64,000 nucleotides of DNA, taken from the NCBI GenBank assembly GCA_033763835.1, contig JANRJS010000039.1, positions 1 to 64,000 on the forward strand. Direction: 5' to 3'. A model generated the notes under the pieces. It saw nothing but the letters and a program-made list of their open reading frames with translations. It did not search any database and was not told the DNA's origin. Below are positions 50,681 through 60,438 of the stretch, one piece after another. The DNA comes from JAPKYZ01 sp033763835. GTDB taxonomy: Bacteria > Acidobacteriota > Terriglobia > Bryobacterales > Bryobacteraceae. The position numbers and the translations under genes are program-made. Position 1 is the stretch's first letter. The number at the start of each line of letters is the position of its first letter.

Positions 50681-51958
50681 TTACTTGCGGGGGACGGGGC
50701 GAACGCGAATGCCGGGGCGCACGGCGTCGGACGGATTGACGATCAGAGATTCGCCGCCTGCGAGGCCGCTCATCACTTCCACTTGCGTGCCCAGATCGCG
50801 GCCGACCTCTACTTTTTGGAACCGCACTTTATCGCCTTCGCCGACTACGGCGACTTGCGGACCGGAGGCCGGCGTCAGGAGCGTATCGCCGGGGATGACG
50901 ACCATGGTCCGCGGCTTCGGGCTTAAGAATCGCACCTGTACGTACATTCCGGGCAGCAGCGCGTGATCGCGATTCTCGACACGCACTTCCGTACGTTCCG
51001 TGCGCGTCGTCTCGTCGAGCGCGCTCGCCGAACGGACCACTTTGCCGGTAAACTTTCGCGACCCGATTTCGTTCGCCACCACCTCCGCCGCTTGGCCGGT
51101 GGCAACATCGAGTAAATTTGCCTGCGGCACGGCGACGAACACGCGCAGCACATCGTAGTTCGCCATGCGGTACAGTTCGCGGCCGCCGTTCGCCGCGCTG
51201 GGCGTGACGAGATTGCCGGTGGCGCAATTGCGCACGGTAATGATTCCGTCGAACGGCGCGCGTACCAGTTTGAATGCGCTCAATTCTTCGATGCGCTGTA
51301 CTTCCGCTTCTTGCGCGTGCACCGTTTGTTCGGCGGCCTGAATGGTGGCCCGCGCGGCGATGAGTTCGGCCTCCCGAACCTCAAGTTGCGCGGCGGAATC
51401 GTCGCCCTGTTGTTTCGAGAAGACTCCCTGTTCGACCAACTTGGCCACGCGGTCCCGTGTTACCGTGGCCAGCTTCACGTCGGCGGCCGACTTCAACTGC
51501 GCCGCTTTCGATTGGGCGAGCGAAGCGCGCAGTTGATCGAGCCGCGCTTTCGCCGCGCGCAGTTGCTGATCGAGCTCCGGAGTGTCGAGTTCGACCAGCA
51601 CCTGGCCCTTCTTCACGACATCGCCGATGTCGGCCTTCACCGCTCGCAGGTAGCCTTCCGCGCGCGCGTATACCGGAGTGTCGAGCAACGCCGACACCGT
51701 GCCGGGCAAGAGAACTTCGCGGATCGGCGGAGCGATCGCCGCCTTCGCGACCGTGACCATGGGCGTTTCGGCGGCCTCCTCGCGAGCTTCTTTCGTGATG
51801 GCGGCGGCTTTCTCGCGGCGCGGCCAAAGTCCGGCGGCCAGCAACGATCCGAAAAGCGCGGCCATGCCGAGCACGGCGAGTAGCAGCTTGCCGGAGAAGA
51901 ATGGCGGCCTAGGTTCCGCGGGCGGACGGCTTTCGAGGCTAGGGGCAGTCTCGCTCAT
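50681..51958 (-). CDS. RND efflux periplasmic adaptor (MFP)
   Basis: A 425-aa membrane-fusion protein that links an RND pump to an outer-membrane channel. A membrane anchor (LLLAVLGMAALFGSLLAAGLW) precedes the barrel and lipoyl parts (GTVSALLDTPVYARAEGYL, DIGDVVKKGQVLVELDTPEL). A coiled-coil hairpin runs about 130-215 (QLRAAKARLDQLRASLAQS). The MSETAPSLE start is chosen because it overlaps the pump gene's stop by 4 bases. There is no TolC-type channel gene in the window. Confidence 0.9.
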   Translation of the reverse strand: MSETAPSLESRPPAEPRPPFFSGKLLLAVLGMAALFGSLLAAGLWPRREKAAAITKEAREEAAETPMVTVAKAAIAPPIREVLLPGTVSALLDTPVYARAEGYLRAVKADIGDVVKKGQVLVELDTPELDQQLRAAKARLDQLRASLAQSKAAQLKSAADVKLATVTRDRVAKLVEQGVFSKQQGDDSAAQLEVREAELIAARATIQAAEQTVHAQEAEVQRIEELSAFKLVRAPFDGIITVRNCATGNLVTPSAANGGRELYRMANYDVLRVFVAVPQANLLDVATGQAAEVVANEIGSRKFTGKVVRSASALDETTRTERTEVRVENRDHALLPGMYVQVRFLSPKPRTMVVIPGDTLLTPASGPQVAVVGEGDKVRFQKVEVGRDLGTQVEVMSGLAGGESLIVNPSDAVRPGIRVRPVPRK

Positions 51959-54900
51959 GGCTGCGGCTCCAACGCAACGTGCTCGGGAACGGTGTCGTGC
52001 CAGCGCGGCGGTTGGCGTCGCAGCAGGCGATAAACGACGGGGACGAGAAACAAAGTCGCGACGGTGGCGAAGAGAAGTCCGCCGATCACGGCGCGCCCCA
52101 GCGGCGCGTTTTGTTCGCCGCCTTCGCCGACGCCGAGCGACATCGGCAGCATGCCGATCATCATCGCCAGCGCGGTCATGATCACCGGGCGTAAGCGCGT
52201 GACGCCCGCTTCGAGCGCCGCTTGCCGCTGATCGCTGCCCGCCTGCCGACGGTCGTTGGCGAAGGTGACAAGTAAGATCGAGTTCGCCGTCGCCACTCCG
52301 ATCGACATGATCGCGCCCATGAGCGACGGCACGTTGAACGTGGTCTGCGTAACAAACAGCATCCACACGATCCCGGCCAGCGCCGCGGGTAGCGCCATCA
52401 GGATGATGAAGGGATCGAGCCAGCTTTGGAAGTTCACCACCATTAGCAGATAGACCAGCAGAATCGAAAACACCAACCCTAGACCGAGGCGGCGGAACGA
52501 CGAATCCATGGTCGCTACCTGGCCGCGCATTTCGATCGTGACGTTCTTCGGAGCCTTGGCGCGAACGTCGGCGAGGATGCGGTTCGCCTCTTCGGCTACC
52601 GAGCCGAGATCGCGTCCGTCGACATTCGCGTAGACATCGAACACCGGCTGCACGTTGTAATGATTCACGACGGCCAACGAAGTACTCCGTTCCATCGACG
52701 CGAGGTTGCGCAACAACTGGGTGTTCGCCCCGGCGTTCGCCGTAACCGGGGTCGATCCTAAATCGTCGAAACTGTCCATGCGCAAAGTGGGCGTTTGCGT
52801 ATTGACCTGGTAACTAACGCCGTTGCGCGGGTCGAGCCAGTAGTTCGGTTGCGATTGCGTCGAGGAACTGAGCGAGACCAAGAGAGAACTCGCCACGTCG
52901 CGTTCGGAGAGGCCCATTTGATCGGCGCGCGCGCGGTCCACATTGACGCGCAATTCCGGCACGTCCACCACCTGATGAATATGCACGTCCGCGGCTCCAG
53001 GCACGGCATCCAGGCGCTTGGCGATGGTCTTCGCGATCTCGTACGCCGCCTTCTCGTTGCGGGAGGCGATCTGAATGTCGATCGGCGCGGGCAGACCGAA
53101 ATTCAGAATCTGGCTGGTCATGTCGGCGGCCTGGAAATAAACCGTCAGTTCCGGAAACTCGTCGTGCAGACGCGAGCGAACGCGGCGGACGTAATCCTGC
53201 GTCGGCCCGTGATGTTCGCGATTCAGCGAAACCAAAATCTCGCCGTCCGACCGTCCGATAATGCCTGCGTCCGAATAGGCGAGATTCACTCCCACGGTCG
53301 GTAGACCGATATTGTCGATGATCGTGTCGAGCTCCTCTTTCGGCACCACTTCCCGAATGACGTTTTCGACGAGGCCGAAGTAACGCTCCGTCTCCTCGAT
53401 CCGCGTTCCGGCTGGCGCGCGTACGTGCAGGCGGAATTGTCCGGCGTCCACTTGCGGGAAGAAATCGCGCCCCACGACCGGCAGTAAGAACGCCGTTCCC
53501 ACCACAAGCAAGGCGAAACTCGCGATGGTGAAGGCGGGGTGATGCAGGCACCAGTTCAGCATTCGCTGATAGGCGCAACGCAGGCGGTAGAAGCCGCGAT
53601 TGAACGCCTTGTGCAACCGCCACATCGGATTGCGGCTGGTTGTGGGTCCGTACTCGTCTTCTTGATAGAGCGCAAGTTCCTTGCCGAGCAGATAGTTCGC
53701 CATCGTCGGCACCAAAGTACGCGACAGCAGGTAGGAGGCGAGCATCGCAAACACCACGGCCAGCGCCAGCGGAGTGAACAGATACTTGGCGGAACCGGTG
53801 AGGAACACGACGGGCACGAACACGATGCAGATGGAAAGCGTCGAAACGAACGTCGGTACGGCGATCTGCTGCGCGCCGTCGAGAATCGCCCGCCACAGCG
53901 GTTTGCCTTCGTGCAGATTCCGGTGGATGTTCTCGATTTCGACCGTCGCGTCGTCGACGAGAATGCCGACGGCGAGCGCCAGTCCTCCCAACGTCATCAC
54001 GTTGATCGTCTGCCCCATCAAATAGAGAATGGTGAGCGACGTGAGAATCGACAGCGGGATCGAGATGCACACGATCACCGTAGACCGCCAACTGCCGAGG
54101 AACATCAGAATCATCAGTCCGGTGAGGCAAGCGGCGATCACGCCTTCATGCACGACGTTATCGATCGCCGCGCGCACGAAGAGCGACTGATCGAAGAGCC
54201 GTTTGATCTTTAGATCGGGCGGCAGCGTCGCCTGGATTGCGTTCAATCGTTGTTGGACGCGGTCGATGATTTCGAGGGTCGATTCGCCGCCGTTCTTTAG
54301 CACGGTAAGTAACGCGCCTCGCACGCCGTCCTGCCGCACGACGTTCTGTTGCACGGCGTAGCCGTCCCGAACGTTCGCGACATCGCGCAGATAGACCATC
54401 GCGCCGTTCACCGAGCGAATGGGGATGTCGTTCAACTCCGCCACCGCTTCGGGGCTTGCGTTGAGTTTGACGTTGTACTCGGTGGCTCCGGCTTTGATCG
54501 TACCCGCGGGAATAATCAGATTTTGGGAGGCGACGGCGTTCGAGATATCGACCGCCGACAATCGGCGCGCGTACATCGCGCGAGGGTCCAGATCGACCAT
54601 GATGGTGCGCGAGCGTCCGCCGTAGGGTAGCGGTAGAGACGCGCCTTGCACGGTGGCGAGCCCGGTGCGGATGAAGTTTTGCGCGTTGTCGTAAATCTGC
54701 TGCTCGGAGAGCGTATTCGAGCCAAGCGCGAGTTGCAGAATCGGCACCGTCGCCGCGTTGTACTTGAGCACAAAGGGCGGCGTGATGCCCGGCGGCAGTA
54801 TGCGGGTAATCGAACTCGCGATCGCGCCGATCTGCGCTATGGCCAGATCGATTTGCACGTTGGGATGGAAGTAGACGCGAATGATCCCGTAACCCGGCAC

Positions 54901-55155
54901 GGACTCGCTCTCGATCCGCTCGATGTCGTTGACCGTCGTGGTCATCGCCCGTTCGCAACTGGTGACGACCCTCTTCGCCATGTCTTCGGGCGACATGCCG
55001 TTGTAAGCCCAAATGACGCTAGCGACGGGAATGTCGATCTCGGGGAAGATGTCCGTGGGCATGGACACGATCGCCAGCCCGCCCAACACGACAATCAGAA
55101 TCGCCATGACGACGAAACTATAGGGCCGGTTAAGCGCGAGCCGGACAATCCACAT
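51955..55155 (-). CDS. RND multidrug efflux pump permease (AcrB type)
   Basis: A 1066-aa resistance-nodulation-division permease. Pore and porter domains begin FPEIDIPVASVIWAYNGMSPED. TM4 bears the proton-relay aspartates in LAVGILVDDATVEIENIHR, and the second half repeats the fold (PVVGRDFFPQVDAGQFRLHVRAP; IMSIGVATANSILLVTFAND). The architecture is that of hydrophobe/amphiphile exporters. Its GTG/ATG lies opposite the TPR gene with a 45-base gap. Coupled to the adaptor by 4 bases. Confidence 0.93.
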   Translation of the reverse strand: MWIVRLALNRPYSFVVMAILIVVLGGLAIVSMPTDIFPEIDIPVASVIWAYNGMSPEDMAKRVVTSCERAMTTTVNDIERIESESVPGYGIIRVYFHPNVQIDLAIAQIGAIASSITRILPPGITPPFVLKYNAATVPILQLALGSNTLSEQQIYDNAQNFIRTGLATVQGASLPLPYGGRSRTIMVDLDPRAMYARRLSAVDISNAVASQNLIIPAGTIKAGATEYNVKLNASPEAVAELNDIPIRSVNGAMVYLRDVANVRDGYAVQQNVVRQDGVRGALLTVLKNGGESTLEIIDRVQQRLNAIQATLPPDLKIKRLFDQSLFVRAAIDNVVHEGVIAACLTGLMILMFLGSWRSTVIVCISIPLSILTSLTILYLMGQTINVMTLGGLALAVGILVDDATVEIENIHRNLHEGKPLWRAILDGAQQIAVPTFVSTLSICIVFVPVVFLTGSAKYLFTPLALAVVFAMLASYLLSRTLVPTMANYLLGKELALYQEDEYGPTTSRNPMWRLHKAFNRGFYRLRCAYQRMLNWCLHHPAFTIASFALLVVGTAFLLPVVGRDFFPQVDAGQFRLHVRAPAGTRIEETERYFGLVENVIREVVPKEELDTIIDNIGLPTVGVNLAYSDAGIIGRSDGEILVSLNREHHGPTQDYVRRVRSRLHDEFPELTVYFQAADMTSQILNFGLPAPIDIQIASRNEKAAYEIAKTIAKRLDAVPGAADVHIHQVVDVPELRVNVDRARADQMGLSERDVASSLLVSLSSSTQSQPNYWLDPRNGVSYQVNTQTPTLRMDSFDDLGSTPVTANAGANTQLLRNLASMERSTSLAVVNHYNVQPVFDVYANVDGRDLGSVAEEANRILADVRAKAPKNVTIEMRGQVATMDSSFRRLGLGLVFSILLVYLLMVVNFQSWLDPFIILMALPAALAGIVWMLFVTQTTFNVPSLMGAIMSIGVATANSILLVTFANDRRQAGSDQRQAALEAGVTRLRPVIMTALAMMIGMLPMSLGVGEGGEQNAPLGRAVIGGLLFATVATLFLVPVVYRLLRRQPPRWHDTVPEHVALEPQP

Positions 55156-55200
55156 GAGGAAGTGAATTTAGGCTAGCAAAGGCCAGCTAAACTGGGAACG

Positions 55201-56664
55201 ATGACGTTGCGGGCCGCGCTGGCGCTGGCCGTTCCTCTTTTCGCGCAAGAAGCGCAACTCGACGCCAACCGCGCCCTCTTCAACGTCATGGTGGCGATCA
55301 ACGCCGCCGGATACGACGCCGAAATCGATTCGCCGAACAATCATCCGCTTCGGAAGCGAATTCGCGCCGAAATCGAATCGCGCAACTTCTCGACGGTCGC
55401 CGAACTGAAGCGCTTCTTCGCCGCGCACCGCAAAGGCGACCCGGCGCTTGACGCCAGCCAGTACGTTTCGTTCGCCCTGTCGGTGGATGGGAGCGACCAA
55501 TACCGCTGGCGGTTCCGCGAGGACGAGATCCCGCCCGACGCCGCCGCGCTCGAAGGGCTAGGCGCGCTGATGACCCGGTTCCATCAGCAGGCGCGCCTCG
55601 ATCAACTATGGCAGCTCGCGGAGCCGGAGTACGAGAAAGCCCTGCAACCGTTCTTCGAACCCGTGACGCTCGCCTTGCAGGAGGTTTCCGGGTATCTTCG
55701 CGTGCCCACAGCGGGCGGAGGAAACCGCAAGTTTCGCGTTTACGTCGAATTGATGGGCGCTCCGAATCAGGTGCATGTGCGCAGCTACGCTGCGGATTCG
55801 TTCGTCGTTCTTACGCCATCGCCCGAGTTGCACGTGCCGGAGATTCGCGCCGCCTACATCGCTTTTCACGTGGATCCGCTGGCGACGCGGAACGCGGAAA
55901 AAGTAGAAGCGAAACGGCCGTTGATCGACCTCGCGCAATCCGCGCCGCTTCTCCCCGAGCAGTATAAGACGGACTTTTTATTGCTCACCACGAAATCTCT
56001 TTCCCGGGCGATCGAGGCGCGGCTGGCGTCCGTTACTAAGCGCGAAGCGATGGTCCGGCAAGCGCTGGGCGAAGGGTTCATCCTGACGCCGTACTTCGCG
56101 GAGGCGCTCGCCGCGTACGAAAAACAAGAGCAGTCGATGCGCCTTTACTACCCCGAGATGATTGCGGCGATCGACCTTAAGAAAGAAGACCGCCGGTTGC
56201 AGGGCGTCGAGTTTCTCACCTCGCCGGCTGTCAAAACGGTAAGGGCCGTCGTCGTCGAAAAGCCGTTGGAGTTGACCGGCGTTCGCAAGACGCTCGAAGA
56301 CGCCGAACTTTTGTATACGGCGCGAAAGCTGCCGGAAGCCCGGGCCGCATTCTTAAAGTCGCTTGAAGAAACGGGAGAGAAGCCGCTGCAGTCGAAGGCG
56401 TATTATGGTTTGGCAAGAATCGCGGCGCTTCAGAAAGATCCCGAACTGGCGGTGAAGTTGTTCGAAAAGGTGTTGGAACTCGAGCCGGAACCTCCGGTTC
56501 GAGCTTGGAGTCACGTGTATTTGGGACGCTTGTTCGGCTTGGCCGGAGATACGGCGGACGCCCGGCGGCATTTGGACGACGCGCTGCGAGTGGCGGAGGC
56601 CACTCCGGCGGCGCGCGAAGCGGCGCGAAAAGCGCTCGACGAATTGAATAGGAGCCAACCATGA
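55201..56664 (+). CDS. TPR-containing secreted protein, unknown
   Basis: A 487-aa protein. The first residues (TLRAALALAVPLFAQEAQL) look like a signal peptide. The body has LFNVMVAINAAGYDAEIDSPN and a long alpha-helical stretch. The C-terminal 120 residues form clear TPR units (AELLYTARKLPEARAAFLKSLEETGE, PPVRAWSHVYLGRLFGLAGDTADARRHL). No metal-binding or catalytic motif. It overlaps the next TPR gene by 4 bases, hence co-expressed. GGGAACG precedes the ATG. Confidence 0.75.
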   Translation: MTLRAALALAVPLFAQEAQLDANRALFNVMVAINAAGYDAEIDSPNNHPLRKRIRAEIESRNFSTVAELKRFFAAHRKGDPALDASQYVSFALSVDGSDQYRWRFREDEIPPDAAALEGLGALMTRFHQQARLDQLWQLAEPEYEKALQPFFEPVTLALQEVSGYLRVPTAGGGNRKFRVYVELMGAPNQVHVRSYAADSFVVLTPSPELHVPEIRAAYIAFHVDPLATRNAEKVEAKRPLIDLAQSAPLLPEQYKTDFLLLTTKSLSRAIEARLASVTKREAMVRQALGEGFILTPYFAEALAAYEKQEQSMRLYYPEMIAAIDLKKEDRRLQGVEFLTSPAVKTVRAVVVEKPLELTGVRKTLEDAELLYTARKLPEARAAFLKSLEETGEKPLQSKAYYGLARIAALQKDPELAVKLFEKVLELEPEPPVRAWSHVYLGRLFGLAGDTADARRHLDDALRVAEATPAAREAARKALDELNRSQP

Positions 56665-57419
56665 AATTTCTCGTTTTGGCCGCGGCTTGCGCGGCGCTGG
56701 CGTTCGGACAGACGGCGAATCCCAAACAGCCCAAGCCGAAATCCCAGAAGGAAGTCGACGCGCTCAACGCCGTGCTCACCGCGCAGGATCCCGACAGCCG
56801 GATCGCCGCCGCCGACGCGTTAATCGCGAAGTTCGCCGACACGGAGTTCAAGGGCCTGGCGCTGTTCTACGCGACCGCCTCCGCACAGCAGAAGAACGAT
56901 GCGGAGAAAATCATCATTTACGGAGAGCGCACGCTCGAAGCCGACCCGCAGAACTACGGCGCGATGTTGATCATGGCGCAGACCCTCGCGGCCCGTACGC
57001 GCGAGTTCGACTTCGACAAAGAAGAGAAGCTAACCAAAGCCGAGAAGTACGCCAACGACGCTTTGAAAATGGTGCCTAACGCGCCGAAGTTGAACCCGCA
57101 AATTCCCGACGAGCAGTGGAACGCCATCAAGAAGGATTTCGAGGCGCAAGGTCACGAAGCTCTTGGCCTGGCCGCGATGGTACGAAAGAAAACCGACGTC
57201 GCGATCGCCGAGTTGAAACTGGCGATTGAAGCGCAACCGCAAAAAGACCCGGCGACGATGGTGCGTCTGGCGAGCGCACTCAACGACGCCGGAAAGCATG
57301 ACGAGGCGATCGCGGTTTGCGATCAGATTTCGGCCATGGCGGACGCGCAGCCCGCCATCAAGCAGGCGGCCGGTCAGCAGAAGGTCCGAGCGGTAACCGC
57401 GAAGGCACAGAAGAAGTAA
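56661..57419 (+). CDS. Secreted TPR protein
   Basis: A 252-aa protein with a signal peptide (MKFLVLAAACAALAFGQ). TPR-like stretches include AEKIIIYGERTLEADPQNYGAMLIMAQTLAAR and ELKLAIEAQPQKDPATMVRLASALNDAGKHDEAIAVCDQ. The N-terminus of the mature part is Pro/Lys rich. It is coupled to the preceding TPR gene and upstream of rnc, from which it is separated by 32 bases, so the three may share one transcript. Confidence 0.8.
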   Translation: MKFLVLAAACAALAFGQTANPKQPKPKSQKEVDALNAVLTAQDPDSRIAAADALIAKFADTEFKGLALFYATASAQQKNDAEKIIIYGERTLEADPQNYGAMLIMAQTLAARTREFDFDKEEKLTKAEKYANDALKMVPNAPKLNPQIPDEQWNAIKKDFEAQGHEALGLAAMVRKKTDVAIAELKLAIEAQPQKDPATMVRLASALNDAGKHDEAIAVCDQISAMADAQPAIKQAAGQQKVRAVTAKAQKK

Positions 57420-57451
57420 CTTCCCGTACCCGCCAATCGCCTGTCGCATCC

Positions 57452-58174
57452 ATGGACGATAAGCTCCGCGCGCTGGAACTGGCGATCGGCCATACGTTTC
57501 GCGACCGCACGCTTTTGGAGCGGGCTTTGACGCACAGTTCCACCGCTTCGGAAGCTAACGGACGGCGCGGCGCTCAAGGCAATAACGAGCAATTCGAGTT
57601 TCTGGGCGACGCCGTGCTCGGGTTCCTGGTCAGCGAAGAGCTGGTGCGCCGGTTTCCGGACTTGCCCGAAGGTCAACTGACGATCATCAAGTCCCGCGTC
57701 GTGAGCGCGGCTTATCTCTACCGGATCGCGCGGAAGCTCGATCTTGGCGCGTACCTGTTTCTCGGACGCGGTGAGGATCGCGCCGGAGGCCGCGAAAAGA
57801 AAACCGTTCTGGCCGACGCTCTCGAAGCGTTGATCGCCGCCGTGTTCCTGGATGCGGGCGTCGACGCTACGAGGACTTTCGTGCTGAACCATTTAGTGGA
57901 GAACGCGGCGCTGGAACCGTCCGACGATCCGGGTTCGGGCAACGCCAAGAGCGCTTTGCAAGAACTTACTATGGCGCTAAAGCTTCCCTTGCCCCGATAC
58001 CGCGTCATTGAGGAGTCCGGCCCCGACCACAGCAAACGATTTACGGTCGAAGTGCGGATTGGGCGAGACCACTCGGCTACGGGTGAGGGAAGCTCGAAGA
58101 AAACGGCGAGTATGCGAGCTGCCGGCGCCGCATTGGCCATGCTAGAAGAAGTGGAACACGTAGACACCACATAA
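57452..58174 (+). CDS. rnc: Ribonuclease III
   Basis: A 240-aa double-strand-specific ribonuclease that processes rRNA precursors. The signature NEQFEFLGDAVLGFLV carries the catalytic Glu and Asp, and ALEALIAAVFLDAG carries the second pair. A dsRNA-binding domain of about 70 residues follows (KSALQELTMALKLPLPRYRV...). Length matches the family. No clear Shine-Dalgarno precedes the ATG. A CACCAC/GTGGTG hairpin straddles its stop. In many genomes rnc sits with era and acpP, but here it follows TPR genes. Confidence 0.95.
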   Translation: MDDKLRALELAIGHTFRDRTLLERALTHSSTASEANGRRGAQGNNEQFEFLGDAVLGFLVSEELVRRFPDLPEGQLTIIKSRVVSAAYLYRIARKLDLGAYLFLGRGEDRAGGREKKTVLADALEALIAAVFLDAGVDATRTFVLNHLVENAALEPSDDPGSGNAKSALQELTMALKLPLPRYRVIEESGPDHSKRFTVEVRIGRDHSATGEGSSKKTASMRAAGAALAMLEEVEHVDTT

Positions 58175-58195
58175 AAGTGGTGCTAACATAAAGGC

Positions 58196-58885
58196 ATGAG
58201 CAAGTCCGCCGTTTGGCGAACCCTGTTCGAACGCCTTCAACCGCTCTGGTCGAAATACGCCAACTCCAGCTATTTGAGCGGATTGCGGTTGCTGGACCTG
58301 CGTGCCCGGCATGTTCCTTCGTTAAGCGAAATCAACTGTTTTCTGGCACCTCGCACGGGATTTCGAGCGGTACCGGTTTCGGGCTACTTGGCCGCTCCCG
58401 ATTTTTTTGCGCACCTGCGCCGCCGGGAGTTCCCGACCGTGCCAAGGCTCAGGAGCGCCGAGCAGTTGGATTATCTTCCCGAACCCGATCTTTTCCACGA
58501 CGTTTGCGGGCATGTGCCCATGCACGCTAACCCGTCCTTTGCGAATGCGTTAGTGCGAATTGGAGAATGCGCTTACCGGCATCCCGACAAGCTCGACGAA
58601 ATCGCGCGCTTCTTCTGGTTCACGGTGGAATTCGGCCTGATGCGGGAGGGTGGAGAACTAAAGGCATATGGCAGCGGCTTGCTGAGTTCCGCCGCCGAGT
58701 TGGAACACGCGATGACCTCCGATGCGGTGGAACGGCGGCCGTTCGATCTCGATGAAGTGTTAACCCAATCGTTCGAAATCGACCGCCTGCAGAATCGCCT
58801 GTACATCGTCGAAAGTTTCGACCATCTCTACGGCTTGGCCGGGCGGCTCGAATGGCGTCTTTCCGGGCGAAAACTCGCCGCATAG
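58196..58885 (+). CDS. phhA: Phenylalanine 4-hydroxylase
   Basis: A 229-aa pterin-dependent iron hydroxylase converting phenylalanine to tyrosine. The iron ligands His101 and His106 sit in DLFHDVCGHVPM, and Glu145 in FFWFTVEFGL. It is slightly shorter than typical bacterial enzymes (about 260 aa) but keeps the catalytic core. AAAGG precedes the ATG. It needs a pterin recycling enzyme (PhhB), which is not in the window. Expression could be coupled to rnc by a 21-base gap. Confidence 0.92.
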   Translation: MSKSAVWRTLFERLQPLWSKYANSSYLSGLRLLDLRARHVPSLSEINCFLAPRTGFRAVPVSGYLAAPDFFAHLRRREFPTVPRLRSAEQLDYLPEPDLFHDVCGHVPMHANPSFANALVRIGECAYRHPDKLDEIARFFWFTVEFGLMREGGELKAYGSGLLSSAAELEHAMTSDAVERRPFDLDEVLTQSFEIDRLQNRLYIVESFDHLYGLAGRLEWRLSGRKLAA

Positions 58886-58922
58886 AGCGCGCGGGCGTGG
58901 GATACTGACAGTCGAAAATCCC

Positions 58923-60428
58923 ATGCCACAATTGAACCGCCGTCAGATTTTCCGCTGGAGCGCCGCCTCGGCCGCCGCCCCCGCGTTCTTGCAGGCCCAG
59001 ACTCGCGAACCGCGCAGCGTGATTTTTATGGTCTCCGACGGGATGAGCGCAGGCGTCCTCCCGATGGCGGACGCGTTCTCGAAAATCGTGCGCGGCAAGG
59101 GCACGGTGTGGTCCGGTCTCTTGCGCCGGCCGGACGTCACGCGGGGATTTTTCGACATGGCGTCGCTGAATTCGATGGTGACGGACTCTTCGGCCGCTTC
59201 TTCTTCCTGGGGGTCCGGTTCGCGAATTTTCAACGCGGCGGTGAACGTTCTGCCGGACGGCACCAAGATGACGCCGATCGGAGTGCTGGCCCGCGACCGG
59301 GCGAAGCGAAAGCTCGGTTTGGTGACCACCGCCACTGTAACCCATGCCACGCCCGCCGGGTTTGTCGCCGTTAGTCCCCGCCGCGACGACGAGGACTTTA
59401 TCGCCACGCAGTATCTCGATGTCGTGGATGTCGTGCTCGGCGGCGGCCGCAGATTTTTCGAAGCGGGGAAGAGAAAAGACAAACGCGATTTGGCGGGCGA
59501 TTTCCGGAACTCCGGCTATCAGGTGAGCTTTGCGAAGGGAGATCTGAAGTCCGCCCCGTCGCGCAAGTTACTCGGGTTGTACGACGACAGCCACGTTCCT
59601 TACACGCTCGACTGGCGAGCGGACAAGAAACTCCAGGCTAACGTCCCTACGCTCGCCGAAATGACTCGGGCGGCGCTCGATTCGTTGGACGACGCTCCCA
59701 ACGGATTTCTGTTGCAGATTGAGGGGGCGCGGATCGATCACGCCGCCCACGCCAACGACGCGGCGGCGATGCTTTGGGATCAGCTCGCTTTCGACGACGC
59801 CATTCAAACCGTGATCGAGTATTGCGCGAAGCGGCCCGATACCTTGGTGGTCATTACGAGCGATCACGGGAACTCGAACCCCGGATTATTCGGGGTCGGC
59901 AAGGAGTACGAGTTGTCGAACACGGCGTTCCGGACGGTGGCGAAAGCCAAGTACTCGTTCACCCAGTTATCGAAGGAATTGGGTAGCGCCACGGACTACA
60001 AAGGTCTAACCATCGAAACCAAAGCCAGCGCCGCGCCGCGAAGCGGATTCGTGAAACAGGTGTTTCTAGATTCGATGGGATTCGAGATTAACGACGAAGA
60101 GGCGAAGATCGTGCAACTGGCGGTGGGACGCGGGCGATTGCTGAGCGCCAACCGGCAGTTGGACAACCTCCCGGGCATTCTGGGGCAGGTGGTGGGGAAT
60201 CACAATGGGGTGGGTTGGGTCGGTACCACGCATACCGCCGATTACACGCTCACCACGTCTTTCGGCCCCGGCGCGGATGCCTTCTTGGGCTTACTTCGGA
60301 ATGTGGATGCATTCCCTCGTCTGACTCGCGCGCTCGGATTCGAATACGTCAATCCGTCGATGGACCCGGACAAAGCCGGCAAGTTCGCGGCGCTCGCTCC
60401 CCGGCGCGACCGGGCCGATTGGGCGTAA
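58923..60428 (+). CDS. Exported alkaline phosphatase
   Basis: A 501-aa phosphatase of the PhoA superfamily. Twin-arginine-like leader (NRRQIFRWSAASAAAPAF). Metal and nucleophile motifs are MVSDGMSAG (Asp), VTDSSAASSSW (Ser nucleophile), EGARIDHAAHAND (Glu/Asp/His), TSDHGN and the final TTHTADY (His). Zinc or calcium site choice cannot be read. It is likely a periplasmic monoester scavenger of phosphate. It is convergent with accC, ten bases away. Confidence 0.92.
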   Translation: MPQLNRRQIFRWSAASAAAPAFLQAQTREPRSVIFMVSDGMSAGVLPMADAFSKIVRGKGTVWSGLLRRPDVTRGFFDMASLNSMVTDSSAASSSWGSGSRIFNAAVNVLPDGTKMTPIGVLARDRAKRKLGLVTTATVTHATPAGFVAVSPRRDDEDFIATQYLDVVDVVLGGGRRFFEAGKRKDKRDLAGDFRNSGYQVSFAKGDLKSAPSRKLLGLYDDSHVPYTLDWRADKKLQANVPTLAEMTRAALDSLDDAPNGFLLQIEGARIDHAAHANDAAAMLWDQLAFDDAIQTVIEYCAKRPDTLVVITSDHGNSNPGLFGVGKEYELSNTAFRTVAKAKYSFTQLSKELGSATDYKGLTIETKASAAPRSGFVKQVFLDSMGFEINDEEAKIVQLAVGRGRLLSANRQLDNLPGILGQVVGNHNGVGWVGTTHTADYTLTTSFGPGADAFLGLLRNVDAFPRLTRALGFEYVNPSMDPDKAGKFAALAPRRDRADWA

Positions 60429-60438
60429 AGCTCGAAGG

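Noticed and set aside
52814..54130. 438-aa frame over the RND pump gene, suggesting a frameshift
   Set aside because: The pump frame is unbroken through all helices, so this is just a shadow.
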